Source: an uncultured Mycoplasma sp. (GTDB lineage Bacteria; Bacillota_I; Bacilli_A; RF39; UBA660). From it: a DNA stretch of 8,933 nucleotides. Below, one piece after another: positions 1 through 7,461 of the stretch. Positions within the stretch are counted from its first letter, which is position 1. Every line of letters begins with the position of its first letter. The DNA lies in contig CANOGG010000034.1 in the NCBI GenBank assembly GCA_947565485.1, forward strand, positions 1 through 8,933, written 5' to 3'. A program made the position numbers and the translations under genes. The notes beneath the pieces were generated by a model. The model worked only from the letters and a program-made list of their open reading frames with translations, had not been told where the DNA came from and made no database searches.

Positions 1-778
1 TGTTAAGAGGTGTGCGCACTGATTCGGAGAAGGTTTTACCCGATGTACCGATATGCGATACCTCTTTTAAATTTGTTATATCATATAACATTTTTTTATT
101 GCCATTTTTTCCTATATTTATCAATCCTTCAAAAACTTTATCACCTACTTTAAATTTAGTTTGATAGTAATCCCAACCATCTCTTGCAAATATGTGTCTG
201 CCATCATCAGCTTTACTATATTTGTATTTTGAAACTTTTAGTAAATTATCTAATTCAGTAGATGCTTTCATTTTCGAGTCTTTTATATAGTATGGTAAAG
301 GAGTGCGTGGATAAGCATATTCTTTAGCTGTTCTTGATGTAACATTAATATTTTCTTTATTGTAATCTATTCCATCGGTCTTAAAATTATCTAATATGTA
401 TTGTTTTGCAATTTTACTATAGTCTTTGGGTTTAACATTATCAAATATATTTTGGTCTGTATCTACATTTACATATTTGTTACCATGACTATCTTGTTGA
501 ATGCTGAAAGCGTTTTTACTTATATCATTATTTTGAGTTCGATAAGCATTCTCCCATTTAGCTTTTAAATCTTTTATAAATAAAGCCTCATGTGAATTAC
601 CTGTTATTTTATTGGCTAATGATATTATAGAGTTGTATATTCTTTTAAAAATATTAGGCTTTTCCATTGATAAATTATTTATAAATTCTTGATTACCAAA
701 TAACTGTCCTGATATATCAGCGACTACTTCACTTGACACATCATTAGTTCCATAAGTTTGTTTTAAACTTTCTAGTGT
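1..778 (-). pseudogene. Frameshifted continuation of the polyvalent protein, running off the window
   Basis: Reading minus-strand codons from 778 gives 259 residues without a stop up to the window edge. It begins TLESLKQTYGTNDVSSEVVA and continues ADISGQLFG, then FINNL...PNIFKRIYNSI. This is the expected second half of the peptidase: the Glu of SSEVVAD (codon 730-728) suits the third zinc ligand. A later part, about 40-300, carries PLPYYIKDSKMKASTELDNL, DDGRHIFARDGWDYYQTKF and KMLYDITNLKE, resembling polyvalent-protein-associated or BECR-type nuclease-like domains of phage proteins (tentative). The frame has a TAA at 781-779, and its first ATG (667) lacks a Shine-Dalgarno, so it is not an independent gene. 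One extra A in the AAA run at 778-780 would restore one frame of at least 855 residues. Base 1 is mid-codon, so the end is unknown. Confidence 0.7.
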
Positions 779-2562
779 TTACTTGCATAATCTAAAACTA
801 ATTGTCTCATACTATCTGTTTCTATCGCGTGTGTTACTTCATGCATTAATAAAAACTCTCCTGAACGAGAAGAGTTTGGGTTTAATCTTACTTCTGTTTC
901 ACCATTAGTAAGGGTTTTAATCTGAGCATTAACAGTATTACCGTTTTGGTTAACTATGCTATTATCAAATATAACATTGTAATTTTTATCAGAAATTACT
1001 TTTTCAACTGTATTAATAAAGTTATGGGCTTGTTCTGTATTATTGAAGTATTTACTAGCTGATTGTCTTAGATTGTTTATTTTAGTATTATCAGAAGTTT
1101 CGTAGATATATACGTTAGAATTATTATCTTGAGAATACTTTGATATTCCAGGTAAGTTTATATCTTGAGTTACTTGGTTATTTAAACCTGGTAAATTGAC
1201 TTTCGAATTATTTTCTCCTATTTTACTGCTAACTGCATTATTAACCAAAGATTCAGCAAAGTTATTTTGAGTTTGATTATTTATATTATTTAATATATCT
1301 TTATTAGTTGGTTCTACATAATTTTTATTTTTTATCCAATTGGGTAGATTTGATATACCTGAGGTTAGCGCTCCTGATAAACCTGCAATTAGATTTTCTT
1401 CACTAAATAATTTTACTTTATTTTTTTCTCCTAGGGTAAGATTACGTACAAAAGGGTCTAATACTTCTTGCAGATACTCTTCTGTAAATTCACTTCCCAT
1501 ATCAGCTAAAACATCTCTTGTAGCTTTGTTAGACATTACTTTTGATAAAGACTTACTAATAACATTACTTAAGCCTGACTTCCCAACAATTTGAGACATA
1601 CCACCTAATAATTTTCCTAGTCCTAACTCTAGAGAAGTATTTGCCATTGCATATTTATTAGCTTGGTCTTCTGTATAGCCTTCTTGAAGACTTGAATTAA
1701 AGGCTTGATTATATGTTCCTGTTCCCAAGATGGTTTTACCTATAATAGGGTTTATAGCACTTCCTACCATTGATGGTAACATATTACCTAAAGAATAAGT
1801 TGCACTTCCATATAATTTTCCCCATAAATTATCTGCTTCACTCAGAAATTTTTGAGCTTTTAACCCTGATTTTGTATTGAGGCTTACTTCGTTACCATTT
1901 GCTAAACGATACTTAGTTCCATCTTGATTAAATGTTTTATCTAAGCTTTCTGATAAACCTCCTAATATTGGAGCAAATATTTTATCACCAGCAGTGCTTT
2001 CTTGCGAAAAAACATCTCTTTGATTTTGTACTTCTTTTAACAATGGTAAAGCATTATAAGAATAATCTTCATATTGTTTATAATCTTCACTATTTTTTAT
2101 TTGTTTATCAAATATTTCTTTACTAGCGTTATACTTAATATCACTTTTTTTGGCAGTTTCAGAAATTGTTTCTCTACCTTTTAAGCCAGTATTATAATTG
2201 GCTCGAGGATTAGATATAGTATTTAATTCTTGTTGGCGATACATAGGCATATTTGGAGCTAAATTTTGAGAATTTTTATTATATAAAATACCATTGATTT
2301 CGTTTGCTTGGGTAATTCTATTTTTGTAGTAATCTTTATTTTTAGTAGCTTCTTCGATAGCGTTGCTTATTTCTTTAGTTGTAAAACTAGACATACTATT
2401 TAAAGCACTATCTAAAGTATTATATTTTTGTTTGGAAACTTCAAGTGCTGATGGACGAGTATTCTCTTTTAACACTTGTTTTGTAAATTCACTTTGATAT
2501 GGTTGTTTTTTCTTTTTTTCTTTTTCTAACACTCTGTTTGTGAAATCGCTTGAATATGCCAT
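772..2562 (-). CDS. Large putative ejected polyvalent protein with zinc-peptidase motif, N-terminal part
   Basis: These 596 residues are the front of a much longer protein. Residues 3-14 and 22-33 are tandem copies of Y.S(D/E)FT..VL. Residues 40-240 are polar and helical. Residues about 250-330 are Gly/Ala/Ser-rich and weakly hydrophobic (SMVGSAINPIIGKTILGTGT), followed by MGSEFTEEYLQEVLDPFVRN (355-374), a pattern I associate with large phage ejection or capsid-linked proteins. After a disordered Asn-rich linker (415-480), residues 505-580 form a metallopeptidase front ending in HEVTH (574-578), the HExxH zinc site. The ATG at 2562 has GAGGTGA a few bases upstream. The frame stops at TAG only 18 residues after the motif, where the peptidase fold should continue. 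The continuation is found in the -1 frame (1-778). A virion-delivered role is inferred from gene order and domain mix. Confidence 0.72.
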   Translation of the reverse strand: MAYSSDFTNRVLEKEKKKKQPYQSEFTKQVLKENTRPSALEVSKQKYNTLDSALNSMSSFTTKEISNAIEEATKNKDYYKNRITQANEINGILYNKNSQNLAPNMPMYRQQELNTISNPRANYNTGLKGRETISETAKKSDIKYNASKEIFDKQIKNSEDYKQYEDYSYNALPLLKEVQNQRDVFSQESTAGDKIFAPILGGLSESLDKTFNQDGTKYRLANGNEVSLNTKSGLKAQKFLSEADNLWGKLYGSATYSLGNMLPSMVGSAINPIIGKTILGTGTYNQAFNSSLQEGYTEDQANKYAMANTSLELGLGKLLGGMSQIVGKSGLSNVISKSLSKVMSNKATRDVLADMGSEFTEEYLQEVLDPFVRNLTLGEKNKVKLFSEENLIAGLSGALTSGISNLPNWIKNKNYVEPTNKDILNNINNQTQNNFAESLVNNAVSSKIGENNSKVNLPGLNNQVTQDINLPGISKYSQDNNSNVYIYETSDNTKINNLRQSASKYFNNTEQAHNFINTVEKVISDKNYNVIFDNSIVNQNGNTVNAQIKTLTNGETEVRLNPNSSRSGEFLLMHEVTHAIETDSMRQLVLDYASKH

Positions 2563-2577
2563 TTTATCACCTCAATT

Positions 2578-3645
2578 CTATAATTTATATTTTTCTGCTA
2601 GTGACATAAATTCTGTTCTATTTATTTGTCCTTTTTCATAGGCGCTTTGGAGTGCATTTTGTTTATTCTTAGATGTTTTCATTTTGTTTAATACTTGGCT
2701 AACATTGTTTATATTTTCTGCTCGTGGTGCAGAATTTTTTGCCGCATTAGATGCAGCTTGCCCTATTTTAACGAAAATATTATCAGATTCGTTTTTTGGT
2801 ACTTCATTATTGGTTGATGTAACTTGTGGTTCACTAGTATTAGTTATACTGTATCCTCCGCTTTTACTACTGCCTCCACTTCCTCCACCACTTGACCTTC
2901 TAGAATTTGCTAAACTAAGAGCGTATTCTTTCTCCCAATTAGCTTGGGCTTGTTTAGCTTGTTCTTTTTGAAAGGCTAAATTTAACTCATATTGTCTAAT
3001 AGCCTCGGCTCGTTCTTTTTCAGCTTGGATATTATTATAAACAGTGTTATATCTGTTAAAGTAATCACCACTGATACTTTGATTGTTAGATAATTGAGCT
3101 TGGCTAAGAGAACTTTTATTATTGAAATAGCTGGTAGCATAGTCTACTTGCATTTTTAGTTTAGTAAGAGCGTTCTCTGCTTTTTTAACATCATTATTAA
3201 GACGCGCTTGATTAATATCATTATCGTATTGTCTAAGAGCATCTTGCATTACCTTATTAGCTGTTGCTAACCTATTTTGATAAGTATTATAACCACCTAG
3301 CTTGGCTGTTTCTGAGACGCCACTATTAAGTAGACCACGACTGGCAAATTGCTCTGCTTGCAAGCCATATGGGTTAGTATAGGCAACGAAGTCATTCTTA
3401 GCTTTTTTACTTTCTGTATCTTTATTTTGCCTGGCAATTTCCTTTTGTTGTTCTATTAAACCAGTATTAAATTCTAATTGTTTATCAAGGTTAGCATTTT
3501 GGGTCGTTTCCCAAGTATTAGCGTAATTATTTTGTTGATTATAAAGGCGTTCATTATCTTGTAATAGGCCACTATATACCCTGTTACTTTCTGCTAGTGC
3601 ATTTTGCTTCTCTACATCTATTTTAGCTAATCTTTCATCATCCAT
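2578..3645 (-). CDS. Putative internal virion / coiled-coil structural protein
   Basis: This 355-residue protein is mostly helical and Gln/Asn/Lys-rich. Residues about 5-85 and 125-250 look like long coiled coils. Between them is a recognisable element, NPYGLQAEQFASRGLLNSGV followed by SETAKLGGY (about 91-119), common in podovirus-type proteins encoded beside the hub. A Gly/Ser linker (about 251-264) leads to a polar, probably disordered stretch and a short C-terminal helical domain (about 313-355) with AYEKGQINRTEFMSLAEKYK, resembling small SHOCT-like tails. The ATG at 3645 has AAGGAAG seven bases upstream. Its place between the hub and the very large ejected protein is that of T7 gp14, so a part in the internal core or the ejection channel is inferred. 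No enzymatic motif is visible. A tail-needle or scaffold-like role is the main alternative. Confidence 0.6.
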   Translation of the reverse strand: MDDERLAKIDVEKQNALAESNRVYSGLLQDNERLYNQQNNYANTWETTQNANLDKQLEFNTGLIEQQKEIARQNKDTESKKAKNDFVAYTNPYGLQAEQFASRGLLNSGVSETAKLGGYNTYQNRLATANKVMQDALRQYDNDINQARLNNDVKKAENALTKLKMQVDYATSYFNNKSSLSQAQLSNNQSISGDYFNRYNTVYNNIQAEKERAEAIRQYELNLAFQKEQAKQAQANWEKEYALSLANSRRSSGGGSGGSSKSGGYSITNTSEPQVTSTNNEVPKNESDNIFVKIGQAASNAAKNSAPRAENINNVSQVLNKMKTSKNKQNALQSAYEKGQINRTEFMSLAEKYKL

Positions 3646-3660
3646 TTTGATACTTCCTTT

Positions 3661-5418
3661 CTATTTTTTTATATATCCAGCGACAAAACCTTGGAGTGTA
3701 CAAGAAAAAATTCCAAATGGCTTATTGGAACTAAATTTCAATTGAATATCTTTAAATTTTTTGTCTTTAATACGATAAGGCGCATATCCTTTATTATCGG
3801 ATAGAACCGATTTTTCTTTAATCTTGCCATCAACTATGGTATCTATTTTAATATTATCATTATTCATAAGTTTTAAATCAGCGACGTTTCCTCTTTTATT
3901 AGTAGTTTTAGTATAACTTGGATAGCCAAAATCATCTTTTGGAGTAGTCCAGCAAGAATTAATACCTAAGTTATTGTCTGTATCACCTTCTAATATATAA
4001 AGTTCTCCCGAATCGTTTCCTAAATAAAGATTTTGACGATATTCTTTGATATAACTAATATTAAAAGGTAATTCCCAATAATACCATTCGTATTGGATAA
4101 CATTACTACTATCTAAGTATTTTTGTCTGCTATCCGCTAGATATATATGTGAATCGATTAAACACATTAGATAACCTTTAAATTCTGCTAATTTAACATT
4201 TTGATATTTATTTTCAAATATCATTTTACTATCTACTAAACTAGAACGATGCTGGAGGATTTGTTCACTATATAAAGAACTATTAGAAATACCCTCTAAA
4301 CCCTTATTTGAAAAGAATACTATATCATCATTGAAGTTTATACCAGTAGACATACAACCGAGGCTTATAGAACCATTTGTACTAGGATATATTTTGTTAT
4401 ATTCTGTATCAAGGGTTGGAGTTAAATAATAGACACTACTAGAATTTTGATTGATTTCTTTTAAGACCCAAATAACATTGTTACCTGGTATTATAGCTTT
4501 TATTTGAGCTAAGTCTAAGCCACACTCATAATATGCAGTATCTCTAACATATCTTGGGTCATTTAATTCACAATGGAATATGGTATTAGGATAATCAGGA
4601 TTACCGCTAAAAAAAATACGATTATCAAATTCACATAAAAGAGTACAATTTAATATTCTGTTTAAGTGAGTTTCATTGGTCTTGCTATAAGTTATTATTA
4701 CTTCGCTATCTTTTGCAGGAATTGAGTTAAAAGTTACAGTTCCAGTTTCTCTATTTACACTAAAATCTTCATCTTCTGCCAGCTCTTCATTATCGATAGT
4801 TGCTTTTACAGAATATTTCACTTTATCATCTAATTCTTGAGCATCTAATTTAAAATCTTTACTTTTACCATCGCCGAAAAAAGCATTTTTCCTAAGAGAT
4901 GTTAAACAATTTACTGGTTGATATACTAAGTCGATGTCGGTATCTTCATCAATACTTGTAGAACCATCAGGATTTTTATAATATGAAGTCATAGGTATTG
5001 TTCCAACAACTTTTTTGATTGTTTTGCCATCATATTCTAAATAATTTATACCGTCCATGATAAATAAAATATTTTCATAAACAAAACTACGGCTTTCAGC
5101 AACATTCATTTCACTATATAGTTCTGTTAAATTTGCTGGCTTATTAGGAAAATTATTCCATTTTATTAACTTAGTACCAATATGTAACAAAACATGTTTT
5201 ATATTATTATTGTTAAAGAAGAATAAACCTAGAATTTTACTAGAAAAAGTGTTTAATAAAGTCATACCTGGTCTTGTTTCTACACACTCACTTTCTTCAT
5301 AGTTCTTCCACATATTTATGGCATCTGGACTACGTGATAATATAACATCATTTCCTGAGAAATCAACACCTCTAAAGCCACCATATTTGCGAGTTATTAA
5401 GTCGCTTATGCTAGACAT
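3661..5418 (-). CDS. Tail hub / nozzle protein (T7 gp12 or P22 gp10-like)
   Basis: This 585-residue protein is predicted to close the tail below the connector and stabilise packaged DNA. The N-terminus (about 13-52) has the hallmark GGFRGVDFSG, then a Ser-Pro-Asp-Ala-Asn stretch ending with RPGM, seen in short-tail hub proteins. Beta-rich, blade-like repeats follow. Residues about 185-248 form a compact domain with DEDFSVNRETGTVTF and VIITYSKT, a beta-sandwich pattern often embedded in phage virion proteins. Residues 255-335 (LLCEFDNRIFFSGNPDYPNT, LNDPRYV, VIWVLKE) and 360-480 (FFSNKGLEGIS, EWYYWELPF, LYLGNDSGELYIL) look like propeller strands. The ATG at 5418 has AGGTGG five bases upstream and overlaps the previous stop. 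Fifteen bases separate its TAG from the next gene. The family call is from pattern and order. Confidence 0.78.
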   Translation of the reverse strand: MSSISDLITRKYGGFRGVDFSGNDVILSRSPDAINMWKNYEESECVETRPGMTLLNTFSSKILGLFFFNNNNIKHVLLHIGTKLIKWNNFPNKPANLTELYSEMNVAESRSFVYENILFIMDGINYLEYDGKTIKKVVGTIPMTSYYKNPDGSTSIDEDTDIDLVYQPVNCLTSLRKNAFFGDGKSKDFKLDAQELDDKVKYSVKATIDNEELAEDEDFSVNRETGTVTFNSIPAKDSEVIITYSKTNETHLNRILNCTLLCEFDNRIFFSGNPDYPNTIFHCELNDPRYVRDTAYYECGLDLAQIKAIIPGNNVIWVLKEINQNSSSVYYLTPTLDTEYNKIYPSTNGSISLGCMSTGINFNDDIVFFSNKGLEGISNSSLYSEQILQHRSSLVDSKMIFENKYQNVKLAEFKGYLMCLIDSHIYLADSRQKYLDSSNVIQYEWYYWELPFNISYIKEYRQNLYLGNDSGELYILEGDTDNNLGINSCWTTPKDDFGYPSYTKTTNKRGNVADLKLMNNDNIKIDTIVDGKIKEKSVLSDNKGYAPYRIKDKKFKDIQLKFSSNKPFGIFSCTLQGFVAGYIKK

Positions 5419-5542
5419 CTATACCACCTGTTACTTTAGCTATACCACTCATTTTCCTTGGGTCTATTGTATTTTTTAATTCACGATATTTCTCGTCAAA
5501 ATATCGACCATAATTGCTTATCATATCCATTTTTAACAAGTC
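5411..5542 (-). pseudogene. Connector C-terminal segment after the in-frame TGA
   Basis: Directly after the TGA the same frame stays open for 43 residues: DLLKMDMISNYGRYFDEKYR, then ELKNTIDPRK and a short tail ending GGIDV, closed by TAG. The pattern DLLK.D...NYG..F..+Y.EL+..ID.R is what I expect at the end of podovirus-type adaptors, so this is read as the missing end of the upstream gene. It could be made separately from an ATG at 5530 (39 residues), but no Shine-Dalgarno precedes that codon; only coupling to the TGA 12 bases earlier might start it. Its last 8 bases overlap the hub ATG, and the AGGTGG (5429-5424) serving the hub lies inside this segment. That placement would be preserved even if the protein segment were no longer made. 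Confidence 0.7.
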
Positions 5543-6022
5543 TCAGGCAATACCATAAGGCATAATTTCTAATAAGTCTGTATCCAATTCAAACTCATAG
5601 TCTTCATCTTCGGCTAGTCTATTTTTCTCTTTTTCTTCGTTGGTTTCACCTTCAAAATTTATTTCAACTAAAGTTGGATATTTATAATAGTAAATATTAA
5701 ATGTTCCAGTGTAAGTGTCCGGTAATATAAGTGTATCGTCGTTAGGCATCTTATAATCTACATCTTCATCTAAATTAATTAATTTTATTTGATAGCATTC
5801 TTCTAAGGTTTCTTTTAAATTAATGGTTCTTGAGTCTTTTTCGCCGATTGTTATTTCTTGAGATGCATTTATTTTACGATACTTCATTAAATCTAATTGT
5901 ATAGAGTTAACAACACCATTTATTTTGTATAAAACATCTGTATCTTCTGCTAAATCAGCTTTTTCTGGATAATATTCTTCTATTAGACTAAACGTCTTTA
6001 TTTTCATTTCTTTTAGGGTCAT
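5543..6022 (-). CDS. Head-tail connector (adaptor), main part up to an in-frame TGA
   Basis: These 159 residues resemble the adaptor proteins that bind the portal ring and join head to tail, like T7 gp11 or P22 gp4. The N-terminal helical part (MTLKEMKIKTFSLIEEYYPE, then LYKINGVVNSIQLDLM) is typical. A beta-rich middle holds INLKETLEECYQIKLIN and TYTGTFNIYYYKYP. The frame ends at a TGA (5545-5543) directly after LEIMPYGIA, where adaptors of this kind usually continue into a final helix and a YG...RY.EL..LD element. That element is present in the same frame just after the TGA, so the gene is very likely interrupted by one nonsense codon or read through. If joined, the product would be 203 residues. 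It follows the 132-residue gene and precedes the tail hub, as expected for a connector. Confidence 0.78.
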   Translation of the reverse strand: MTLKEMKIKTFSLIEEYYPEKADLAEDTDVLYKINGVVNSIQLDLMKYRKINASQEITIGEKDSRTINLKETLEECYQIKLINLDEDVDYKMPNDDTLILPDTYTGTFNIYYYKYPTLVEINFEGETNEEKEKNRLAEDEDYEFELDTDLLEIMPYGIA

Positions 6023-6386
6023 TATACACCTCATCGTAAGCATTCTTCATTGCTTTTAAATCACTTTCGATTTCGTCTAAAGTCGCCATTTGGTAACTAG
6101 GAATAATATAGCCTTGTTGTTCATCCCAAATTAGAATTAAACCTGTTACTAATTTTTGAATTATAGTGCTTGTTTCTTCCATTTTAACAACTTTTTCAAC
6201 GCCATCAACTAAAAGTTTAATTTCTTTTTTATCATGTATCTCTGTTTTTAGTTCTAATTTATTTAGAGTTTGATGGACTTTTTTATCTTCGGTCCATTCA
6301 TCAAATTTTAAAGCCTTATTAACCTTTCGGCCAAAGTATTGTTTTAAATTAGGTTTTAATGCATAAAATTCCATTTTCTTTTCCAT
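5988..6386 (-). CDS. Putative head protein of unknown function
   Basis: I do not recognise a named family in this 132-residue, charged, soluble protein with no signal peptide or membrane segment. Visible features are a basic N-terminal section (about 9-25, LKPNLKQYFGRKVNKAL), a central Lys/Glu-rich beta-like part, a hydrophobic GLILIW segment (about 87-92) and a tidy C-terminal stretch containing YIIPSYQMATLDEIESDLKA followed by YDEVYNDPKRNENK. The ATG at 6386 has AAGGAAG seven bases upstream, and a second in-frame ATG at codon 5 is less well placed. It sits between the major capsid and connector genes, and its last codons overlap the connector start by 35 bases, implying translational coupling. 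A head-completion, decoration or connector-accessory role is plausible from position only. Confidence 0.7.
   Translation of the reverse strand: MEKKMEFYALKPNLKQYFGRKVNKALKFDEWTEDKKVHQTLNKLELKTEIHDKKEIKLLVDGVEKVVKMEETSTIIQKLVTGLILIWDEQQGYIIPSYQMATLDEIESDLKAMKNAYDEVYNDPKRNENKDV
6027..6032 (-). promoter_or_regulatory. Ribosome binding site fixing the connector start
   Basis: GAGGTG lies four bases before the ATG at 6022. The two earlier in-frame ATGs, at 6043 and 6034, lack any Shine-Dalgarno. The connector is therefore called as starting MTLKEMKIKT at 6022. The site lies inside the coding end of the preceding gene. Confidence 0.75.
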
Positions 6387-6408
6387 AATATTTCTTCCTT
6401 TCTGTGGT

Positions 6409-6449
6409 CATGTTCGCTAGAATTGCACTAGCATAATACTTTTAACATG
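6409..6449. repeat. Nested inverted repeats between terminator and head gene
   Basis: An outer pair CATGTT (6409-6414) and AACATG (6444-6449) encloses an inner pair GCTAG (6416-6420) and CTAGC (6428-6432) with a 7-base loop. The inner hairpin has no T-tract, so it is not a second intrinsic terminator. It fills the only untranslated gap of note between the capsid gene and the next gene, ending about 22 bases before that gene's ATG. Possible roles are an operator, an RNA-processing site or a mRNA-stabilising 5' structure. None is shown by the sequence. Confidence 0.45.
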
Positions 6450-6452
6450 ATT

Positions 6453-6476
6453 AAAAAAAGAGATTGCTCTCTTTTA
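6453..6476 (-). terminator. Intrinsic terminator at the end of the capsid gene
   Basis: Read on the minus strand, AAAAGAGA pairs with TCTCTTTT to give an 8-bp stem closed by a GCAA (GNRA-type) tetraloop. The T-rich arm runs on into a tract of Ts. The first stem bases belong to the TAA stop codon of the capsid gene, so the hairpin can form only after the ribosome terminates. Because connector and tail genes lie downstream on the same strand with no clear new promoter, this is probably a partial terminator that keeps capsid mRNA in excess over lower-copy virion parts. Confidence 0.8.
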
Positions 6477-7439
6477 TAGGCTTGTTTTAATACATACTAC
6501 TTGTTCTGGGTTAACTAAAATACCACCAAAGACATAAAGACCTTTTTGAGCTGTCTCGAATCCATCTTGAACTTCATAGTTCTTAACTTCTTCTAACTGT
6601 TCAGCAAAGGCAACAGCCTTTTTAGTTCTTAGGAAGTTTAATACTTTTCCGTATTTTGTTATTTCGTAATAAGTGCTTAGTGATGCTTTAACTGGTTCAT
6701 CAACTTCAGTATAAGTTTCACTTCCAGAAGCACCACTTTTGGTGTAGTAAGTTTTAGCCTCGTCAATTTCTGTATCTTTAGTTACTCCATATGCAGGTTC
6801 TAATTTTGGTAAAAGATTTTCAATAGTTACCATGGCATTTGAATATTTACCAACGATACCTTTTTTAGCCATCTCAACGTTGTTAGTGTATAACTCGGTT
6901 AAACTCATACGAATTTTACTAAAGAAACTAGGTTCTGTTTCTAAATATAGAGGTGTTTTTTGAGTGACATTGTTACGATATAAAACAACTAAGCCATCCT
7001 CTACCTTTTCAATAGCGTTAGACTTTGTAACACTTGTACCGTCGATTACTTCAACTTTGCCTTCATCTACGCCGTCAGCGACTAATTTAGCTACGTATTT
7101 ATCGCCCTCTTGAGTAAGTGCAATAGAGTTTTCTTCGCAAATAGCTTCTAAAGCGCCTGGTACTGTTTGAACTTTATCAACATGGTCTAAACCAACATTA
7201 AAATAATACATTTCGGTTAGTTCAAACTCTTGTTTTCCAGCTTTTGCAGCATCCCTTTTAATTGGTTTACCTGGAGTATACTTTCTAATAGTAGAAGCTC
7301 CGGCATTTAGAATTATAACCTTTCTAGCATTTTTGGTATCACGTTCATATTTAAAATCGCTATGGCTACGTAATGAAGTGATTGTTTTTAGAGCACGTTC
7401 GTACCCCTGATGCCATATAGTTTGCATGGCTGCATTCAT
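6474..7439 (-). CDS. Major capsid protein (HK97-fold type)
   Basis: This 321-residue protein forms the icosahedral shell. The N-terminus (about 5-60) carries the pattern W..GYERAL..I and then VIILNAGASTIRKYTPGKPI. The C-terminus (about 265-321) has FLRTKKAVAFAEQLEEVKNY followed by GLYVFGGILVNPEQVV, like P-domain and terminal strands of podovirus major capsid proteins. There is no long N-terminal delta domain, consistent with a separate scaffold gene. Residues about 216-262 form a Tyr/Thr/Ser-rich insertion with two TYY motifs that looks like a surface loop. The ATG at 7439 is preceded by a purine-rich GGAAGGA element about nine bases upstream. An intrinsic terminator overlaps the TAA stop. 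The HK97 fold is inferred from family knowledge and was not modelled. Confidence 0.87.
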   Translation of the reverse strand: MNAAMQTIWHQGYERALKTITSLRSHSDFKYERDTKNARKVIILNAGASTIRKYTPGKPIKRDAAKAGKQEFELTEMYYFNVGLDHVDKVQTVPGALEAICEENSIALTQEGDKYVAKLVADGVDEGKVEVIDGTSVTKSNAIEKVEDGLVVLYRNNVTQKTPLYLETEPSFFSKIRMSLTELYTNNVEMAKKGIVGKYSNAMVTIENLLPKLEPAYGVTKDTEIDEAKTYYTKSGASGSETYTEVDEPVKASLSTYYEITKYGKVLNFLRTKKAVAFAEQLEEVKNYEVQDGFETAQKGLYVFGGILVNPEQVVCIKTSL

Positions 7440-7461
7440 AAATTATCATTCCTTCCATTTT

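Noticed and set aside
772..790. Programmed -1 ribosomal frameshift in the ejected-protein gene
   Set aside because: No X-XXY-YYZ slippery heptamer precedes the TAG; the codons are AGT AAA CAC TAG. The -1 frame also has a TAA just upstream, leaving a very short window. A lost base is simpler.
1340..1594. Plus-strand open frame of 84 codons
   Set aside because: It lies wholly antisense to the ejected-protein gene, has no Shine-Dalgarno or recognisable product, and its composition follows the minus-strand codons.
1932..2126. Plus-strand open frame of 64 codons, hydrophobic
   Set aside because: It is an antisense shadow of polar, Lys/Asn-rich minus-strand codons, which makes the opposite frame falsely Phe/Leu-rich.
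2684..2971. Plus-strand open frame of 95 codons with a Pro/Leu-rich stretch
   Set aside because: The Pro/Leu run is the complement of the Gly/Ser linker in the coiled-coil gene, and there is no start signal.
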